64,000 bases of DNA. It comes from Dimorphilus gyrociliatus (Eukaryota; Annelida; Polychaeta; Dinophilidae). The stretch's first letter is position 1. Every line of letters starts with the position of its first letter. The notes under the pieces are model-generated. The model worked only from the letters and a program-made list of their open reading frames with translations, ran no database searches and had not been told where the DNA came from. The translations under genes and the position numbers were made by a program. Shown in pieces: positions 59,017-64,000 of this stretch. The stretch covers positions 1,433,501 to 1,497,500 of the forward strand of contig CAJFCJ010000001.1 in the NCBI GenBank assembly GCA_904063045.1. Direction: 5' to 3'.

Positions 59017-62000
59017 TTAAATCGTTTAACCGAATTGTTCATGTATTATTTGTAAAAAGCTTAAAAATAGTAGGGAAAAGAGCTGCATGAGCCGAGCCGT
59101 CTAACGTTGTTTATATTTTGCTTTTACTGGAAAACATTTGTTTTTACAGTATTAAAAGAGTAATTTATGATTATTAGCGAAACTTAAGGTATAAATATTA
59201 AAACAGCGGAAATGTTTGCTTTCTCTAACAATATGGCTAGAGGAGGTGGTGGAATTCAAACAATGGGAATAAAAAAAAACATGAGATCAAAGTCAAAATC
59301 TGCAGAAGGAGAGTCAGATACATCCGAAAGCATCGAGGAACCGTCAAGTGTAAGGAGACTATTTCCTGAGACTTGGCTTTGGTTCGAAAAAAATATAGGG
59401 TAGGAAAATGTCACCTGAAAAGTAGCACTTGTTTTAGAATCAAAAAATCACTTTTACCCCTAGAACTGTCTCTCTGCTTTTTTATGTCTAGTGAACATTC
59501 CAAGGGTCGAAAAATTTTTAAAGTAGATATTAGAGTCTATCCTTTTTTTTAAAACTTGTTACAGATAGGAAACGATTATTGTTCTCGAAAGATGGGAGAG
59601 CGAAATATAAAAATGTACTTCACCAAAAACCACAAGAGAGTAATTCTCTCTCCAAAAAGAAAGTTACTGTCAGAAAAAATTTTCCAGAAACGTGGCTTTG
59701 GAATCAATACATTATTGGGTGAATTTGAAATTTTTATTAGGAATTCCCCTAGACCCTGACGGAATGATTTAATTTATATACTTATTTTATTTGTTTGCAA
59801 ATGGCAAAAATTTCAATTTTTAGGAGATAAATATTTAGCTATTGTGGAATGTTTCCTAGCGCTCATAATTTGTTGTTGTCGTTGTTGTACGGAGACGCAT
59901 GTTAGTAATTTTTTGAACGAAGCATGGTACCAAATTCATCAATCAATCAATTTGTACCATTTTTAATTTTTTTTTTAATTTGTAGCAAAATCAATAATTA
60001 TATGAATCTAAATTATACATTTTCTTAACAAGTAACGCCTAATATCGATTGATGGTTGCTTGAAATGCTTTTAGAGCTTACACTTCATCTATTACCTTGT
60101 TACCTATTAACTCTCTTCATTTGTAGAAATAATATAATATTTATCTGAAATTATTTTACAGCCCCGATGGCAGGATGATTATCAACGCTGTAGTTCCTGA
60201 TACCATTACTTCTTGGGTTGCAACAGCATTCGCTATGAGTGAAACAGATGGTTTAGGAGTTGCAGAAGAGGGAGCAAAAGTAACAGTTTTCAAATCCTTC
60301 TTTATTCAATTGAGTCTTCCATATTCTGTTATCCGTGGTGAAGAATTTAAACTAAAAGTATTAGTCTTTAACTATGAAAGTACGCAAAAGACGGTAAAAA
60401 TTCATTTGAAAATCCCTCCTAATACATTCGTCGCGAGAACTGGTGAAAAGCTTGAGAAGGAAATATCAAACGCTTGGGCCTCCAAGACTGTTACTGTTGA
60501 ACCAAATTCTTCAAAGAGTGTAAACTTTTGGATCGAACCTAAAGCTTTGGGAAATATACCTTTGCTGGTTATGGCAAGAGGCCATCTTGTTGCTGATGCA
60601 ATTGAGAGGAATTTATTAGTTGAAGCTGAAGGTTCCCCAGAAGAATATTCAAAGTCTACATTTCTTCGTCTATCAAAAGACGGTGACAGTTCGACCAGCG
60701 CTAAATTTCATGTCGCCCTTCCGCCTCCATCTGTTCTTGTAAACGATTCTCAATATATATCAGTTACCGTTATTGGAGATATTATGGGTAAATCAATGAA
60801 CTCGCTAGAATCTCTTATAAGAATGCCTTATGGATGTGGAGAACAGAACATGATCAACTTTGTTCCAAACATTGTGGCTATGGACTACATGACTGCTTCT
60901 GGTCAGGTAACTGAATCAATCAAGAAAAAAGCCATTAAATATATGACGGCAGGCTATCAAAGAGAATTAACCTATCAGAGAGACGACGGATCTTTCTCAG
61001 CCTTTGGAAACAGAGACAAGAGTGGCTCACTTTGGCTGACAGATTATGTTACGAAATCTTTCATTGCTGCCTCCAAATACATATTCGTAGATCAGAAGAT
61101 TATTGCTAATTCTATACAATTTATCATGGGGCTTCAAGATAAAGACGGAAAATTTGCTGAACCTAAAGATGGTAGGGTTATACATGCTGGAATGCAAGGT
61201 GGTACATCAAAAGGTATCACTCTAACCGCCTACACTCTTGCTACATTGATTGAAGCTAGTAGAGTAGTTGATAAATCCAAAAATTTGATCGAGGTAATAG
61301 ACACCTCGCTAAAGTATCTTGACAATAATGCGCAGGAATACTACCAAGATCCATATGCTTTAGCTGTTCTCAGCTATACTTATCAACTTGCTGATCTATA
61401 TCATAATTCCTATAAATCAACTAAAGCTGATGACGTTTGGAATAATTTACAAAAACTAGCCAATGAAGAAGAAGGCATGAAATGGTGGAAGACCGTCAAA
61501 AAGGAGGTAAAATGCCCCAGAAGTTGGTGCTCTTCATATAACACTGCTAAAGCTTCCGATGTTGAGTTAGCAGCGTATGCCTTGCTTGTCTACTCTTTGA
61601 AAACTCAATACAAAGATGATATTGATTCTACTCTTCCAGTTTTACGATGGATGCTTTCGCAGACGAATGAAAAGGGAGCTTTCAAGAGTACTCAAGATAC
61701 TGTTGTTGGCTTGTCAGCTTTGGCTAAATATTCCAGTGTAGTTTTGGCTGGAAACGAGAAGAATATGAAAATAAAACTCTCTTACGGAGAAAGTTCTCAC
61801 AACTTCAATCTGATAGCTATGCACAATGCTACAATTTTACAACAAACCGTTGTACCTAAAGACACACAAACAATTTCCGTGGAGGCCACTGGATATGGTA
61901 CTGCTGTTGTCCAAATGAATGTTAACTATAACATTAAAGACACGGAAGGCGAACCACCCAAACTTCACTCAACTCTTAAACAAATGCATTCACCAAAAGG

Positions 62001-62591
62001 CGTTCAATTAAAATCTTGTGTTAAGTTCTCTGCTGAAAATGGAGAAGAAAGTGGCATGGTTGTTACCGAGCTGAATGTTCTTAGCGGTCATTTTGTGGAT
62101 ACCTCAGAATTGTTACAAGAATATGGAACAAGAGGCTTGAAACGAGTAGAAAGTGTTGGAAAGAAAGTCAACATGTATTGGGATGGATTCTCCGATAGAG
62201 AAGAATGCTTCGAGTTGTTCGTTCAAAGAAAAGATCCAGTAGTAAATGTTCAACCTGCTGAAATTGCTCACTACGTATACTATGATGTCGAAGAAAGATC
62301 AAGTCATATGTACTCATCTGACAGAAAAGGCTTTGTTTTAAATTTTCATGAAGCAAGATTAGCTGCCTGTAATGACTGTGGCATTGGTATGTATATCAAC
62401 TTCAATGTTATAGAAATTTAATATATCTTTTTTTACATTTTTAAAATTTTCCAGAATACGTTTCGAATCTTAAAGAATCTAACGATCAGGGTCAGGAAAT
62501 ACCTATTTTCCCAATTGGTAGTTCTTCCTCTTCTTTAAGATTTGGATTGTGGATTGCTATATTATCTCTTTCTACAATATTTCTTCTTTAA
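54475..62591 (+). CDS. CD109: thioester-containing protein, CD109/TEP type, with six alternative bait exons
   Basis: Alpha-2-macroglobulin superfamily protein. Constitutive exons: 54475-54557, 54745-55047, 55101-55192, 55261-55319, 55382-55510, 55565-55716, 55770-55878, 55946-56194, 56250-56348, 56402-56445, 56510-56633, 56698-56802, 56865-56927, 56989-57532; one of six bait exons; then 60162-62386 and 62455-62591. Products are 1547-1571 aa. Seen in order: signal peptide, macroglobulin domains (FIQTDKSMYKPGQ, VEEYVLPKFEV), a furin-type site RFRRKRS near 57405-57428, the bait, the VVPDTITSW segment, thioester GCGEQ at 60832-60846, His at 61183-61185 in VIHAGMQGG as in CD109 and insect TEPs, and the receptor-binding domain. 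The end is a Ser run plus a hydrophobic tail without a cytosolic part, typical of a GPI-anchor signal. CD109 versus TEP naming is approximate. Confidence 0.93.
57685..57883 (+). CDS. alternative bait exon 1 of 6 (collagen-like)
   Basis: 199 nt, phase 1 in and phase 2 out. It encodes a short collagen-like run of Gly-X-Y triplets (GMPGVPGMA, then after a two-residue break GPRGQEGQPGPP), an acidic/Thr linker, VRKLFPETWLYFNKAVG and the donor GTAAAC. The acceptor at 57683-57684 follows TTATTT. Joined to 57532 and 60162 it keeps the frame. Confidence 0.88.
58212..58356 (+). CDS. alternative bait exon 2 of 6 (acidic)
   Basis: 145 nt, same phases as the other five. It encodes an Asp/Glu-rich start (YPEAIDDIAFDFG), then NPVRKNFPETWMYSNLMMG. 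Acceptor at 58210-58211, donor GTATAG. TWMY replaces the usual TWLW. Confidence 0.85.
58540..58672 (+). CDS. alternative bait exon 3 of 6
   Basis: 133 nt, same phases. The encoded bait is mixed (QESRHFNIVAPNSNKAHDK), ending SPKRRIFPETWLWESYIL. The last codon is completed as Arg rather than Gly by the shared exon. Donor GTAAAG. Confidence 0.85.
58848..58974 (+). CDS. alternative bait exon 4 of 6 (strongly basic)
   Basis: 127 nt, the shortest. The bait is Lys/Met-rich (GKMQAMKFSKNIMKKQSQTF) and ends IDRTHFPEIWFWINKLIG, with Ile replacing Thr in the FPETW core. Acceptor TATACAG, donor GTAAAA. Confidence 0.83.
58985..59015. repeat. TA microsatellite between bait exons 4 and 5
   Basis: An uninterrupted TA run immediately after the exon 4 donor site. 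Confidence 0.9.
59207..59399 (+). CDS. alternative bait exon 5 of 6 (Gly then Ser/Glu-rich)
   Basis: 193 nt, same phases. It encodes a poly-Gly patch (ARGGGGIQ), a Lys/Ser patch, a Ser/Glu-rich linker (EGESDTSESIEEPSS) and VRRLFPETWLWFEKNIG. Acceptor AAACAG, donor GTAGGA. Confidence 0.87.
59565..59718 (+). CDS. alternative bait exon 6 of 6 (basic)
   Basis: 154 nt, same phases. It is basic throughout (starting HRKRLLFSKDGRAKYKN), ending KKKVTVRKNFPETWLWNQY before IIG. Acceptor TTACAG, donor GTGAAT. A 443-nt intron separates it from the shared exon at 60162, and no further FPETW-type exon was seen there. Confidence 0.86.
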
Positions 62592-63267
62592 ACTTTTTTA
62601 AATATATCTACATTTGCTTAAAATCACATGTTTATCAAAGTCTCCTTTGTGTAGAGTATTTAATAAAAAAGTTTGGTATGAATTTGTTCTTATTTTGAAT
62701 TTAGCTAAAAAATTAATATAGTTTCTATATTAACAAACAAGTGAAATTTTTGTTGCCTATGTTTTTTGACTAAATTTAATGGTTCAGTGTTTAAATTTTA
62801 ATTTGAAAATGTATAGTAACAGTACACCGTATATATATATTAGTAATATTAGTATATTATTAAATACTTTCACCAGACAGTGACGTCGTAGAGAACTACG
62901 ATAATTTTTCAACAAGAGCTTTATTATTATAGAAATATAGAATATAATACATTTAAAAATCAGTCTCTATGCGAATACTAGAAAAATGAAATCGGTAGTA
63001 CAAAATCAAATAAGTGAATATAACGTAAAATTTTGAAATCTTCAATTTCTAACTTTTTAAAAAGTTAGTTTATCATAATCATTTTGGAAATATGATTTAT
63101 TTCTAATAAAAAAAGACATTTTTAAGTCTGTCAACAAAAGTTTAATTAATTAAAAAGTATATATTCTATAAAAAGAATTGCCAAACCCACGGATTTTGTA
63201 TTCCAATAAAAACTGGTATATTTGAACTGTTGTGTTTCGTAACTTAACTGCGGAGTCGGCATAAAGA
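62592..63267. other. thioester-protein 3' UTR and ZC3HC1 promoter
   Basis: AATAAA at 62662-62667 ends the upstream gene. The remainder is AT-rich with no recognised exon up to the ZC3HC1 start at 63268. Confidence 0.6.
62662..62667 (+). terminator. poly(A) signal of the thioester-protein gene
   Basis: AATAAA, 71 nt after the stop codon. Confidence 0.65.
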
Positions 63268-64000
63268 ATGGAGGCACGCAAGAAAATATCCGAAATACTT
63301 TCCTCGTTTACACAGGAACAAAATGTGTACGTAAGCATTGTTTTTTCTTGTTATAAACTTTATTTAATAAGGAAAGGTTTAAATTTTTGTCATTATATTT
63401 AAGTATTATACATTACGATTTAAGAATCTTCTTCCATTATCGTTAATAGATCTAAGAAACCGAACGCAATCTCTCAAGAGTTTGTTCAGACGGACTTTAT
63501 TGATTTCAAAAAACGAGTTTTAACTTTTGATGTAAGTATTTAACTATTAAATAAAGATAATGCATCCCAAAAATTTTTTAGCCCTCAGTTTGGTATGGAA
63601 AGCCAATGTGGTTGAATCCATTGCAGCTAGCTCGATTTGGATGGACAATGGTCAGTCATAATTTACTTAAGTGCTCGTTTTGTAGTGCTTATGCCGGTAC
63701 GGATCTACCATTACCAACAAACAAAGCAGTTTGTAAGTTTTTAACAGGTTAAGATTATAGCATTTTAAAACAACTTCACCCGTTAGATGACAATTGCGTG
63801 GAAAGACTGAAAAAATCGTTACTTTTAAATCACAATTCCCTGTGTAGTATAAGAAGCCGTCCCTGTTCTGGTAAGCTATCAAGTTTTATGAGAGTAAACG
63901 AATACATTTAAAGAATTTTAGAATCTTATTTGACATTGGATTGGGAAAGTGTTCAAGAAGCACGAGATTATTTATTAGAAAGAGTAACCGCGACACTAGA
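63268..64000 (+). CDS. ZC3HC1: zinc finger C3HC-type protein 1 (NIPA), N-terminal part
   Basis: Nuclear-pore basket-associated protein with BIR-like C3HC folds. Exons 63268-63326, 63450-63531, 63582-63696, 63754-63870 and 63922 to the window end join in phase. Characteristic segments are FIDFKKRVLTFDPSVWYGKP, LNPLQLARFGW and LLKCSFC, followed by NHNSLCSIRSRPC, matching the Cys/Cys/His/Cys pattern of the first C3HC domain. For exon 3 the donor GTACGG at 63697 is chosen because it leaves a 57-nt intron; the more classical GTAAGT at 63733 would leave a 21-nt intron. The gene continues past the right edge. Confidence 0.78.

Noticed and set aside
59719-60161. A seventh bait exon before the shared exon
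   Set aside because: I read all frames for an FPETW-like core with a GG-GT donor and found none; only AT-rich DNA and a short GTT-rich run.
1-64000. CRISPR arrays, bacterial operons, prophage or intact transposon genes
   Set aside because: None seen; the sequence is spliced animal DNA and no transposase, reverse transcriptase or integrase motif was found. No intact tRNA or rRNA was recognised either.

Overview
The window is animal nuclear DNA. The evidence is metazoan gene content (axonemal dynein heavy chain, R3-type receptor tyrosine phosphatase with fibronectin III repeats, WAVE, RSU1, a thioester protein), AT-rich sequence, and dense genes with GT-AG introns that are mostly about 50-60 nt. 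The compactness would fit a small-bodied spiralian with a reduced genome, such as a dinophilid annelid, but that is a guess from gene structure. All gene models were built by hand from conserved protein segments, splice consensus and reading phase.

Layout. 1-12512 (-): inner-arm axonemal dynein heavy chain, DNAH12-like, 22 exons, running off the left edge before AAA6. 12963-16408 (+): IQUB, another axonemal protein, head-to-head with the dynein across a 450-bp shared promoter that contains an RFX X-box-like site. 17148-24658 (-): R3 receptor tyrosine phosphatase. 25329-26641 (+): RSU1. 27128-28126 (-): IDI1. 28349-30223 (+): DCTN2. 30517-32020 (-): WASF/WAVE. 33774-34737 (-): unrecognised secreted protein. 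35050-37127 (+): SERAC1. 37515-39671 (+): CDC40/PRP17. 39710-40347 (-): DMAC2L/ATP5S-like, with a stop codon 38 nt from that of CDC40. 41488-45797 (+): SF3B1, with a 25-nt first exon and one giant exon. 46261-47646 (-): C2H2 zinc-finger protein. 47647-54474: gene-poor, with decayed repeats, a perfect hairpin and AP-1-like sites. 54475-62591 (+): CD109/TEP-type thioester protein. 63268-64000 (+): start of ZC3HC1/NIPA.

Functional groupings: two motile-cilium genes share one promoter; CDC40 and SF3B1 are both spliceosomal; RSU1, WAVE and the phosphatase concern adhesion and actin; the rest is mostly housekeeping.

Most interesting locus: the thioester-protein gene carries six tandem exons (57685-59718). 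Each encodes a different bait region and ends in the same FPETW-type anchor. All six enter in phase 1 and leave in phase 2, and all have lengths of 1 mod 3, so only transcripts with exactly one of them stay in frame. The thioester GCGEQ and the catalytic-type His are present, a furin-like site lies just upstream, and the C-terminus looks like a GPI-anchor signal. This predicts a membrane-anchored immune-type protein with six interchangeable protease-sensing segments, one of them collagen-like.
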